Shown here: positions 25,362 through 32,340 of the stretch, one piece after another
Position numbering within the stretch: position 1 is the first letter of the stretch
Layout: the number at the start of each line of letters is the position of its first letter
Assembly: GCA_965243215.1 (NCBI GenBank)
Contig: CBDEUJ010000005.1
Location: 124,001-188,000, forward strand
DNA length: 64,000 nt
DNA from: JAJEFO01 sp009843725
GTDB taxonomy: Bacteria; Pseudomonadota; Alphaproteobacteria; Rhodobacterales; Rhodobacteraceae
Reading direction: 5' to 3'
Program-made: the position numbers and the translations under genes
The notes under the pieces: model-generated
The model's input: the letters and a program-made list of their open reading frames with translations, nothing else
Told to the model about the DNA's origin: nothing
Databases searched by the model: none

Positions 25362-25939
25362 GGCACGGGCTGGCACTTGCCGCTTGAGCAGTCAGGGTGG
25401 CCGGCGTCCGCCTGGCCGTCGTTGTAGCCTTGGGTGTAGCCGTTGTCCCAGCCGCGCCTGTACACCTCGGACCGGTCCTCCGGCGCCGCGCCGCCGCCCA
25501 CGACGCCGTCGTAACCGTCGTTGTAGCCCCGGTTGTAGCCATGGTTCCATCCGCTCGTGTAAGACGCAGGCTCCTTCGTTGACGCGGCGCCGGCTGCCTG
25601 TGGGCCGTTGTCGCAGTTGCAGTCCAGTTCGTCGGCAATGATGCCGGCCGCGCCCGGTCTCGCGCTGTCGCGGCCCTCGTCGAAGCCGCTTTGATACGCC
25701 GCCTCAAGCTGCGCCTCCGAGGCGCTGTCGCCGCCGAGACCCTGCGTCACGGTTACCACGGCGCCGGACGCCGCGCGGATCTCCAGCCGGCCGGTCGCCG
25801 TGCGTGCGGGCGGGACGTCGGGTCCGGACGCGCCCAAGGCGCCCGGAAGGGGGACCGGCAGGGGCGCGGAACACGCCCCTGCCAGAATCAGGGCGGCCAT
25901 CACGGCGGCCGCCCCCAAAGCGCGCATTGCGCCCTTCAT
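25358..25939 (-). CDS. Lipoprotein with Gly/Tyr/Asn repeats, possible lysis accessory
   Basis: The start is the ATG at 25939, overlapping the previous stop (TGATG). The 193-residue protein has a lipoprotein signal (AAAVMAALILAGAC, Cys about residue 23) and a Pro-rich linker. The C-terminal half has repeats such as SGWNHGYNRGYNDGYDG and RRGWDNGYTQGYNDGQ, plus cysteine pairs (CNC, CSSGKC). The repeats resemble those of small membrane-associated phage or host proteins. Beside a polytopic membrane protein and a coiled-coil membrane protein it may belong to a lysis cassette (inference). Confidence 0.65.
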   Translation of the reverse strand: MKGAMRALGAAAVMAALILAGACSAPLPVPLPGALGASGPDVPPARTATGRLEIRAASGAVVTVTQGLGGDSASEAQLEAAYQSGFDEGRDSARPGAAGIIADELDCNCDNGPQAAGAASTKEPASYTSGWNHGYNRGYNDGYDGVVGGGAAPEDRSEVYRRGWDNGYTQGYNDGQADAGHPDCSSGKCQPVP

Positions 25940-26451
25940 CACTTGCCCGCCTTTTCGGCGGAGATCTGCCTGAGGGCCTCGATCACGATGCTCTGCGGCA
26001 CCGTCCGGTCCGGCTCCGGCTCGGCCAGCTTGCCAAGCAGGCCGGCGATCATGCCCACCGTGCCGTTCGTCAGGCCTACCGACACGGACTGCGGAACGTC
26101 CGGAATGACGAAGCTCAGCAAGCTCATGACAGCCGCAACGCCGACCAGGATCAGGAGCAGCATCGGAGGCGCTCTCGGGGAGCCTTCGACCGCCTCATGG
26201 CGTGGCGTTCCGGTTCCGGCGGCCAGGGCAACCAGGTCCGCAGCGAAGCTGACATCGACCTCAGGGTTGGGCGCCGGTTCGGTGAGCCGGAACATGATCG
26301 AGGCAAACGCGCCGATCGCGAGCGTCGCCAGGCCGACGACGTACTGCACGTTCGTGTCGATTGTGAGGTCGCTCAGGAGCGCAATGCCCCCCACAAGCCC
26401 CACGACCATCAGCGCGATGGCCAGGATGTTGGGTTTCAGGATGGAGTTCAT
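25939..26451 (-). CDS. Polytopic membrane protein, candidate holin, first gene of the leftward late operon
   Basis: The start is the ATG at 26451, with GGAGGG five bases upstream. The 170-residue protein has two N-terminal hydrophobic helices (LAIALMVVGLVGGIALL; VQYVVGLATLAIGAFASIMF) and two further hydrophobic segments (PMLLLILVGVAAVMSLLSFVI; VGMIAGLLGKL). I recognise no family. As the first gene after the palindrome-associated promoter and ahead of a lipoprotein, a holin is the simplest guess. No endolysin was recognised near it. Confidence 0.6.
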   Translation of the reverse strand: MNSILKPNILAIALMVVGLVGGIALLSDLTIDTNVQYVVGLATLAIGAFASIMFRLTEPAPNPEVDVSFAADLVALAAGTGTPRHEAVEGSPRAPPMLLLILVGVAAVMSLLSFVIPDVPQSVSVGLTNGTVGMIAGLLGKLAEPEPDRTVPQSIVIEALRQISAEKAGK

Positions 26452-26471
26452 CAGAACCCTCCGTTGGTTGT

Positions 26472-26519
26472 GCCGGGACCTTCCCGGCGGGTTGCATCGG
26501 CCGGGACACCGGTCCCGGC
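26472..26519 (-). other. Two near-identical stem-loops in the leader of the leftward late transcript
   Basis: GCCGGGAC/GTCCCGGC (26500-26519, loop ACCG) and GCCGGGA/TCCCGGC (26472-26488, loop CCT) form two strong hairpins with the same stem. They lie between the predicted start of transcription (about 26524) and the first gene (26451). They may stabilise the 5' end or affect translation; no such pair was seen at the rightward arm. Confidence 0.5.
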
Positions 26520-26530
26520 AGGTGCCGCCG

Positions 26531-26604
26531 AACATAGGGCTTCGCCGCGCGCGGGTTCAGGCGACAATTGTCGCCTGAACAGGATCCCGGGAATCGCCGA
26601 TTAT
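26531..26604. promoter_or_regulatory. Candidate late promoter region with a perfect 26-bp palindrome (copy 1)
   Basis: Positions 26555-26580 form a perfect palindrome with left half GTTCAGGCGACAA. Its inner 24 bp recur at 40897-40920. Reading leftward, a -10-like TATGTT (26536-26531) begins 18 bases after the palindrome, and the leftward packaging/head operon follows. Reading rightward, GATTAT (26599-26604) lies at the same distance, ahead of the methylase gene. The arrangement suits a dimeric Mor/C-type activator acting in place of a -35 element (inference). Confidence 0.7.
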
Positions 26605-26758
26605 GAAGCGCCGCCGCCGGCATTACGGCCAGGCGAGAGGCGGGGCGCGCGAACGCCCCAACCAGGCAGACGAGCCTGCCACGATGACCCTTGGCCTTCG
26701 GGCCACCGCCTCGCCACCCTCAGAAGGGCAGGCGGACTATCGTGGGAGGCCACCCGCC

Positions 26759-27598
26759 GTGTCAATTGACGAATCCGGGCTGGATCTGGAGCCCGTCGAG
26801 CCGTCCATTCCGCTTGCACCGTGGTTTGGCGGCAAGGCCAGGCTTGCCAAGCACATCGTGCCGCGAATCGACGCGGTTGCCTGCATGACCTATTGCGAGC
26901 CCTTCGTGGGCATGGGCGGGATATTTCTCAGGCGCACGCGCCGCCCCAGAGTCGAGGTTGTCAACGACATGAACGCCGAGGTGGTGACCGCGTTCCGAGT
27001 CTGGCAGAACCACCCCGGCGAGTTGAAGCGGCACCTGCGCCGGTTCCTCAACTCGCGCGAGATGGCGGAGGCCGAACTCGACCGGAAGCCCGAGCTTCTG
27101 ACCGACGTCCAGCGGGCCGCGCGATTCCTGTTCCTCCAGGCCGTTGCGTTCAGCGGATTGCCGGCGACCGCGATCAGCAGGGGCAGCCTGGCATTCGGCC
27201 CACTCAAGACCACCAACTTCAGGGCCGACCGGATGTGCAGGCGGATCGACATGGCTTGGCAGCGGCTGGAGGGCGTAACAGTCGAGCGCATGGCCTGGCA
27301 GGAAGTCGTCGCGAAGTACGACCGCCCCGGCACGCTATTTTACCTCGACCCGCCCTACCAGGGCAACGAGTCGTCCTACGGCAAGGGGATGTTCGGGCGC
27401 GACGAGTTCGCAGAGATCGCGGAAGCGTGCCGGAACATAAATGGGCGGTTCCTCATGTCGATTAACGACACCCCCGAGATCCGGGCGTTGTTCGGCGGGT
27501 TTCGCATCGACGGGATCTCGGCTCGCTATTCGGCGTCGTGGACCGGCGGTAGACCTCTCGTGACCGAGCTGCTGATCAGCGGAGGCGGCACGACCTGA
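26759..27598 (+). CDS. DNA adenine-N6 methyltransferase (D12 class, Dam-like)
   Basis: The GTG at 26759 has GGGAGG nine bases upstream; longer starts at ATG 26684 or 26603 remain possible. The ~279-residue protein has PLAPWFGGKARLAKHIV (FGGK, AdoMet loop), CEPFVGMGGIFL (motif I), the catalytic YLDPPY motif and LMSINDTPEIRALF. These define a D12-class m6A methylase. No restriction partner is present, so it probably protects phage DNA or modulates expression. Its position beside the late palindrome recalls the C-activated mom modification gene of Mu, though the chemistry differs. Confidence 0.88.
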   Translation: MSIDESGLDLEPVEPSIPLAPWFGGKARLAKHIVPRIDAVACMTYCEPFVGMGGIFLRRTRRPRVEVVNDMNAEVVTAFRVWQNHPGELKRHLRRFLNSREMAEAELDRKPELLTDVQRAARFLFLQAVAFSGLPATAISRGSLAFGPLKTTNFRADRMCRRIDMAWQRLEGVTVERMAWQEVVAKYDRPGTLFYLDPPYQGNESSYGKGMFGRDEFAEIAEACRNINGRFLMSINDTPEIRALFGGFRIDGISARYSASWTGGRPLVTELLISGGGTT

Positions 27599-27912
27599 TT
27601 GCTAAGGGATTTTATGCCTGAGTAAGCGCCGACCCGACCCCCTGTAAATTCTGCTACACCGAACCCGATACAGACAGTCTCTGGTCACGGGTCTTTCTCC
27701 CTCTCTACCAATATATCCTCACCATAGCGTAGGGCGCTGAGAGAAACCGCACCCGTACGCCATGAACCCTGACATCAGCAGCCGTTCGCCCTGGAGCTGC
27801 GGCCTTGGCCAGGAGGGTGCGTCTCGAGATTCAGATTTCGGGAAAACGAAAGGCAAACGGTCCTGAAGTGTCTGGATCAGGACGCACCTCGATGATTTGT
27901 CGCGATCAATCT
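27599..27912. other. Non-coding stretch after the methylase gene
   Basis: I find no convincing gene here. Base composition is lower in G+C than the neighbours, continuing through 28295, which points to recently acquired DNA around the Tad2-like gene. No strong terminator hairpin with a T-run was identified. Confidence 0.35.
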
Positions 27913-28155
27913 TCAGCAAACGTGCCAATCGTCACTCAAAACATCATCATCCGACAACGAAGGAAAGTTAGGAACAAGAGTGTCTGGATTCGCGGCACCA
28001 TGTTCATCAAACAATTGAATGTTAGTGCCGTTCGGGAAGTGCCTTGTCACTTCGTGCTCTCCAGTCATGGTTTCGTACATGCCTTCCGGCCACCCACCCA
28101 ACCGTATGCGCTTTCCCTCGTGCCGTGCTTTGTGTGACGCTTCACTGTAGTTCAT
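27913..28155 (-). CDS. DUF2829/Tad2-like protein, candidate anti-Thoeris protein
   Basis: The 80-residue protein fits the small DUF2829 (Tad2) pattern. It has an N-terminal YSEASHKARHEGKRIRLGGWPEGMYETM, corresponding to F..A...lk.GK.v.R.gW.gk.m, and a C-terminal DVLSDDWHVC, matching the terminal D.lA.DW motif. Tad2 proteins are phage-encoded sponges that sequester the gcADPR signal of Thoeris defence. GGAGAT precedes the ATG at a good distance. It lies downstream of the repressor on the same strand, so it may be expressed in the lysogen. The match is by motif only, and the centre of the protein is divergent. Confidence 0.6.
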   Translation of the reverse strand: MNYSEASHKARHEGKRIRLGGWPEGMYETMTGEHEVTRHFPNGTNIQLFDEHGAANPDTLVPNFPSLSDDDVLSDDWHVC

Positions 28156-28158
28156 TGT

Positions 28159-28287
28159 TCAATCTCCAACTCTAGATTCTCGGATGCGGTTGCTTCGCCC
28201 GTTCTTCGTCAAGAAACAGGCCCCAAGCCTTCTTGCTCTTGCGACCGTTGCAATTTTCGCTAAGCGAGATCCGGTTTGACTGGTCAT
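28159..28287 (-). CDS. Possible 42-residue basic protein between repressor and Tad2-like gene
   Basis: The frame encodes a basic 42-residue peptide (starts MTSQTGSRLAKIATVARARR). It begins eight bases after the repressor stop and ends three bases before the Tad2-like ATG. GGGTAGG precedes the ATG. The tight packing suggests a real three-gene leftward transcript, but size and lack of a recognisable domain keep confidence low. Confidence 0.35.
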   Translation of the reverse strand: MTSQTGSRLAKIATVARARRLGACFLTKNGRSNRIRESRVGD

Positions 28288-28295
28288 GCTACAAC

Positions 28296-29036
28296 CTACC
28301 CACCCACAGACACCGCCCTCTCCGGGCCGAACCAGATCGCGTGACCGAGAATGCGGTCGCCCTCGCCCACCAAGCGGGACGGCCAGTCCGGGTTGTCGCT
28401 TGTCATCCTCCAGCCTGCGCCCTCGCGACGGAGCCGCTTGACCACGAGTCCGGTGTCCGTCCTGAGTACGCAGACCCTGCCGTCGCGCGGCTCGCGGTCG
28501 GAATGATCGATCACCAATATGTCCCCGGAGTGGATCGTAGGCTCCATTGAGTCGCCGTCCGCGCGTAGCGCCACGGCGTGGTCGGAACTGGTTCCTTTCG
28601 GCAGCGCGTCAACCGGTATCGTGATCTCGACCTCGGTTTCCTCGAACACCTCCGCTCCGTCGCCCGCCGCTGCGCGCACATCCGCAACGAGGGACAGGGG
28701 AAGGCGCGGCTGCACGTCTGGCTCGGCACTAGCGGGTGGCGGCAAGCGCTCTGCCAGTGCGTCCAGTTTCTCGGCCAATGTTTTCAGAGTGCGCCTGTCA
28801 AGCCCGACGTCCAGGCCCGCAATTTTTCCACCAGTCTCGCGCGGCGCGCCGATATAAAACTCGAGGCCCAAGACGTTGCAGATTTCGATGAGTCGATCTG
28901 ACCTCGTTGCTCTGCCTTCCAGCGCATACCGAATCGAGTTCTCCGGCATGCCGGAATCCACTGCGGCGCGGTAGGGCGTCAACCCTCTCCGCGTCAACTG
29001 GCGTTTAATGATGCCCGCAATCTCCGCGTGCTCCAT
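28296..29036 (-). CDS. Prophage repressor: helix-turn-helix plus S24 (LexA-type) peptidase
   Basis: The 246-residue protein has an N-terminal helix-turn-helix (LTPYRAAVDSGMPENSIRYALEGRATRSDRLIEI, about 19-52) and a C-terminal S24 peptidase domain. Its catalytic Ser163 lies in GDSMEPTIHSGD and Lys200 in TGLVVKRL. Ala124-Gly125 in RAAAGDG is a plausible self-cleavage site. This is the cI/LexA-like type that is cleaved after RecA activation, unlike the Mu c repressor. It is divergent from the Cro-like gene, with operators between. Confidence 0.9.
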   Translation of the reverse strand: MEHAEIAGIIKRQLTRRGLTPYRAAVDSGMPENSIRYALEGRATRSDRLIEICNVLGLEFYIGAPRETGGKIAGLDVGLDRRTLKTLAEKLDALAERLPPPASAEPDVQPRLPLSLVADVRAAAGDGAEVFEETEVEITIPVDALPKGTSSDHAVALRADGDSMEPTIHSGDILVIDHSDREPRDGRVCVLRTDTGLVVKRLRREGAGWRMTSDNPDWPSRLVGEGDRILGHAIWFGPERAVSVGG

Positions 29037-29043
29037 TCGTCAC

Positions 29044-29125
29044 AAATAGCGAAAGTGACCTTCATTCCGCAATAAAATTCTTGACGGGCCGCTATTCATA
29101 GCGAATATGGTCGCTATGAATAGCG
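29044..29125. promoter_or_regulatory. Immunity operator region with paired CGCTAT-N2-ATAGCG palindromes and early promoter
   Basis: CGCTATTCATAGCG (29090-29103) and its exact reverse complement CGCTATGAATAGCG (29112-29125) lie 22 bp apart, two helical turns. A half-site ATAGCG is at 29046-29051 near the repressor start. TTGACG (29081-29086) is a good -35 element for rightward transcription. The first palindrome fills the spacer and the second overlaps the start of the Cro-like gene. Repressor and Cro-like protein are the obvious ligands (inference). Confidence 0.8.
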
Positions 29126-29367
29126 ATTGGCTCACACGACTCATCAACCTCTACGCCCGTCACTCGGGCCTGTCACCGCGTACGGTTTCTACATACGCAG
29201 CAGGATCCGGAGACTTTTGTGATCGCCTCGAGCGTGGTCACACCGTCACCGTTAGACGCGCGTCCCGAATCACGCAATGGCTCAGCGACAACTGGCCGGA
29301 AAGCGCTGACTGGCCCGCCGACATCCCGCGCCCTGCGTCGCGCACGCCGAACGACAAGGCAGCATGA
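29107..29367 (+). CDS. Small Cro/Ner-like DNA-binding protein
   Basis: The 86-residue product (62-75 conserved) reads LTRLINLYARHSGLSPRTVSTYAAGSGDFCDRLERGHTVTVRRASRITQWLSDNWPE, a pattern of small Cro-like regulators in alphaproteobacterial phages. It is the first gene rightward of the repressor, the position of ner in Mu. The ATG at 29107 lies inside the operator; the ATG at 29116 is an alternative. A role in shutting off repressor synthesis is inferred from position. Confidence 0.7.
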   Translation: MVAMNSDWLTRLINLYARHSGLSPRTVSTYAAGSGDFCDRLERGHTVTVRRASRITQWLSDNWPESADWPADIPRPASRTPNDKAA

Positions 29368-29618
29368 TGCACGCGGCTTGCCTCCACCGGTCGCCCCGCC
29401 TGCAGCGCGTCCACGCGCTCCTGTCGGACGGCGTGGAGCGCTCGACGCGAGAGATCATGGTCGGCGCTCACGTTTGCGCGGTCAACAGCTGCGTCGCGGA
29501 GCTCCGCGCGCACCCGAACGATGTCAGGATCGACTGCCGTCAGGTCGTCGACCGGAACACCGGCCAGCGCACGTGGCGCTACCGAATGGTCCTGCCCGAA
29601 CAGGGGAGCGCTGCATGA
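29364..29618 (+). CDS. Small winged-helix protein
   Basis: An 84-residue protein overlaps the Cro-like gene by ATGA. Residues about 12-80 (LQRVHALLSDGVERSTREIMVGAHVCAVNSCVAELRAHPNDVRIDCRQVVDRNTGQRTWRYRMV) form a compact winged helix ending in an aromatic beta-hairpin. The same layout recurs in proteins at 33312, 33935, 37438 and 37656. Function is unknown; its position suggests early regulation. Confidence 0.6.
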   Translation: MMHAACLHRSPRLQRVHALLSDGVERSTREIMVGAHVCAVNSCVAELRAHPNDVRIDCRQVVDRNTGQRTWRYRMVLPEQGSAA

Positions 29619-29794
29619 AGGTCATCCGCTGCAAGCTCCTCGGCCTGCTGACCGCCGCCACTGCCGTTCCGACGGCATTTCAAGCTCCCGCCGGGACGTT
29701 TCGCTTTGTGCCCGTTCCGGCCCTCCGCCCTCGGCATTCCGTGCCGGGGCCGGGTCGGTTGAAGATGGTGCGACGCAGGTCAGGAGCGGCCCAA

Positions 29795-30274
29795 TTAGTC
29801 AAATCGATCAGAGACTATCTTGGGGGTTGTTATCGGCGCCGTGGCGTACACAGCTTTGCATATGTTGCATGCCAGATTCCTGTTGAACGGCTGGAGTATG
29901 GCTATCTTGCCCTGGTTGAAGCAGGCCGGGCATGCCTCGTGCGGCGGCTCACCGGTCTCGGCGTCCTCCTTGAGGCGATAGATGAGCGTGCCTGCGTCCG
30001 TTTTCGAAAGCACGTAGTTCCGCTTACGCGCCTCGATCGCATCCATTTCGCCCTGCGCTCGCTGAAGCCGGCCCAAGGCCGTCTGAAGCTCAGACAGCTT
30101 CACATTTGCATCGCTCAGCAGCAACGAGAGCTTGAGCAGCTCCGCGCGCGCTTCCTCAGGGATCTTGCGATCCTTGGCGAACTTGCTGATCCGCCCGTAG
30201 ACGTCGAGCACCTGGCTCAAAGTTCCGGCGGCGTCGCCCGCGATGCCGAGGGCGTCGGTGAAGTCAATGGTCAT
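29795..30274 (-). CDS. Hypothetical protein with coiled coil and C-terminal zinc ribbon, antisense within the early region
   Basis: The start at 30274 (MTIDFTDALGIAGDAAG) has GGA spacing upstream. The 159-residue protein is helical (EEARAELLKLSLLLSDANVKLSELQTALGRLQRAQGEMDAIEARK) and ends in a two-knuckle zinc ribbon, CPAC followed by CNIC. It is the only minus-strand gene between the Cro-like gene and the tail end of the early region. That suggests independent, perhaps lysogenic, expression. I do not recognise a function. Confidence 0.7.
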   Translation of the reverse strand: MTIDFTDALGIAGDAAGTLSQVLDVYGRISKFAKDRKIPEEARAELLKLSLLLSDANVKLSELQTALGRLQRAQGEMDAIEARKRNYVLSKTDAGTLIYRLKEDAETGEPPHEACPACFNQGKIAILQPFNRNLACNICKAVYATAPITTPKIVSDRFD

Positions 30275-30375
30275 CTTGGTTCCTTCATCGGTCGTTTGGC
30301 AGCACCGATGCTGGAGGAGGCCGGGTCGGGCGTCAACGCCCCGGCCCGCGCCGCCGCACCAGGCGGGCCGTCCGC

Positions 30376-32337
30376 ATGACTGAATTCTGGCACCGCACGG
30401 CCGACCTTGTCGGCCTTCCCGGAATGCCGAAGGTGGCGCGGCCGATCCGGCTGCACGGCGCCGGACGCGGCTGGATATCAAGAGAAACCCCATGGGGCGC
30501 GCGGACGCGTCTGGAGTGGCTGGAATCCTCCCTGCCGGCTGAAACCCAGGACGCGCTCCGCGCCGCCCGCAACCCCGACGCTCCTGCGACACCTCTTGCC
30601 GCGTCGGGCGACTCGACGGAGGGCGACGATGCCGGCTCCCGCTCGCCGCCGTCCCCTCCGTCGCTTTTCTCCGAAAGCAATGCGGTCGCCGTCGCCGACG
30701 CGCGCGCCGAGATCGTCGCGGCGTTCCGCAGTTTCCACGCGGAAAACGGGCTTGGCCTGGTGCCTGCCATGAAGCGGTTCGCGCAGGAATATCCCGTGCC
30801 CAGACTCTCCGACGAGGCCCGAGAGCGCATACCGTCGCTCTCCTGGTCGACTCTGCGCCGCTGGCGCGACGCGCACCGCGAGGGTGGCCACGCCGCGCTG
30901 ATCCCCGGACGCGGCGGCCGCCGGAGCGATGTCGCTGACGATCCGGCCCTCGCCGGGCTTGTCGAGGCGATGCTGCGCGCCAACCCCCATCACGTCACCG
31001 CGCGGAACATATTGCGCGCGATCCCGGCGAAGCTGCCCGACGCGACCGTGCCCGGCATCGCCAGCTTGCGCCGCTTCATGCGCGCCTGGCGCGAAGACAA
31101 CGGCTTTGGCGTGTCCGCCATTTCCGACCCGGACGGCCACCGGTCCCGGACGATGCCCGCCTTCGGCGACGGCTCCTGGGACGTGGATGCCCTGAACGGG
31201 TTGTGGGAGCTGGACTCGACGCGGCTCGACGTGATCCTGGCCGACGGCACCAGATGGGACGTCTGCGTCGCACTCAACGTTTGGTGCCGCCGCATGAAGG
31301 CGCTCGTCACGCAACGCTCCGAGGCGACGGCGATCGCCGCGCTGGTGCGCCGCTGCCTTATCGACTGGGGCGTGCCCGATATGATCCGCACCGACGAGGG
31401 CAAGGATTACACGAGCAAGCATCTGCAGCGCGTCTTGCACGACCTGCAGATCGACCACGACATCCTGCCGCCCTACCGGCCTGATCTCAAGCCGTACGTC
31501 GAGCGGGCGATCGGCACGATGTCGCACGACCTGCTGACCCAGATGCTCGGGTTCTGCGGCCATTCCGTCGCCGACGCCGAGCGGCTGCGCGGCCGGCAGT
31601 CATTCGCGGCGCGGCGCGGCAAGGACAAGGTGGTCGTCTATTCGGGCGCGCTTTCAGCCGAGCAGCTGCAGGAGCGGATCGACGCGTGGTGTGACGACGT
31701 CTACGGGCGCGAGGCGCACGGCGGACTCGACGGCATGTCCCCGTTCGAGAAGGCGGCGAGCTGGGCGGGCCCGCAGCCGAAGCGCGTTTCAGAGCGCGGC
31801 ATGGACGTCCTGCTCGCGCCGTCGGCCGGCAGGGACGGCCGCCGCAAGGTGGGCAAGTCGGGCATCCAGGTGGACGGCGGGGAGTACATCGCCGGCGAGC
31901 TTGGCTGGCACATGGACGACTGGGTGCACGTCCGCCAGGACCCCGCCGACTGGGGCAGGGTCTATGTCTTCACCGAACCGGACGCGGCCGGCCGGCACGA
32001 GTTCATTTGCATCGCCGAGGATCCGTCGCGCACGGGTATCGACCGGCGCGAGGTCGCCGTCCAGGCGAAGCGGAACTGGGCCGCGCGCAACGCCGCCGAG
32101 CGGAAGCGCGCACGCGACCTGGAGCGGGAGCACCAGCCCGCCACCGCGATCGAGGCCGTTCTCGAGAGGGCGATCGAGGAGGCCGGCAAGGTCGTCGCAT
32201 TGCCCTCGCCTGCACCGGAGCACCGCACCGCCGCGACGGAAGCGGCGGCCGCTGCAGAGACCCACAACGAAGCTGCGCCCGCCCGCCCGAAACGGCGCGT
32301 GAGCGAGGCCGAGTTCCACAAGCATCTCTGGAGGTAA
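30376..32337 (+). CDS. MuA-like DDE transposase
   Basis: At 653 residues it matches MuA in length and layout. It has an N-terminal Mu-type DNA-binding domain (WHRTADLVGLPGMPKVARPIRLHGAGRGW, 5-33), a second helix-turn-helix region (about 105-240) and an RNase H-like catalytic core. The triad is Asp280 (WELDST), Asp340 (RTDEGKDY) and Glu376 (PYVERAIG), a DD35E spacing. A beta-barrel region and a charged C-terminal tail that would meet MuB follow. It carries out integration and replicative transposition, recognising the phage ends. Confidence 0.95.
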   Translation: MTEFWHRTADLVGLPGMPKVARPIRLHGAGRGWISRETPWGARTRLEWLESSLPAETQDALRAARNPDAPATPLAASGDSTEGDDAGSRSPPSPPSLFSESNAVAVADARAEIVAAFRSFHAENGLGLVPAMKRFAQEYPVPRLSDEARERIPSLSWSTLRRWRDAHREGGHAALIPGRGGRRSDVADDPALAGLVEAMLRANPHHVTARNILRAIPAKLPDATVPGIASLRRFMRAWREDNGFGVSAISDPDGHRSRTMPAFGDGSWDVDALNGLWELDSTRLDVILADGTRWDVCVALNVWCRRMKALVTQRSEATAIAALVRRCLIDWGVPDMIRTDEGKDYTSKHLQRVLHDLQIDHDILPPYRPDLKPYVERAIGTMSHDLLTQMLGFCGHSVADAERLRGRQSFAARRGKDKVVVYSGALSAEQLQERIDAWCDDVYGREAHGGLDGMSPFEKAASWAGPQPKRVSERGMDVLLAPSAGRDGRRKVGKSGIQVDGGEYIAGELGWHMDDWVHVRQDPADWGRVYVFTEPDAAGRHEFICIAEDPSRTGIDRREVAVQAKRNWAARNAAERKRARDLEREHQPATAIEAVLERAIEEAGKVVALPSPAPEHRTAATEAAAAAETHNEAAPARPKRRVSEAEFHKHLWR

Positions 32338-32340
32338 CTG

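Noticed and set aside
27805..28137. 110-codon plus-strand frame
   Set aside because: Antisense to the Tad2-like gene, which has a proper ribosome-binding site and family motifs.
29219..30379. 386-codon plus-strand frame running to the transposase start
   Set aside because: It crosses the Cro-like and winged-helix genes in another frame and is antisense to the zinc-ribbon gene. The segment from 29615 starts with a hydrophobic stretch but continues as antisense sequence.
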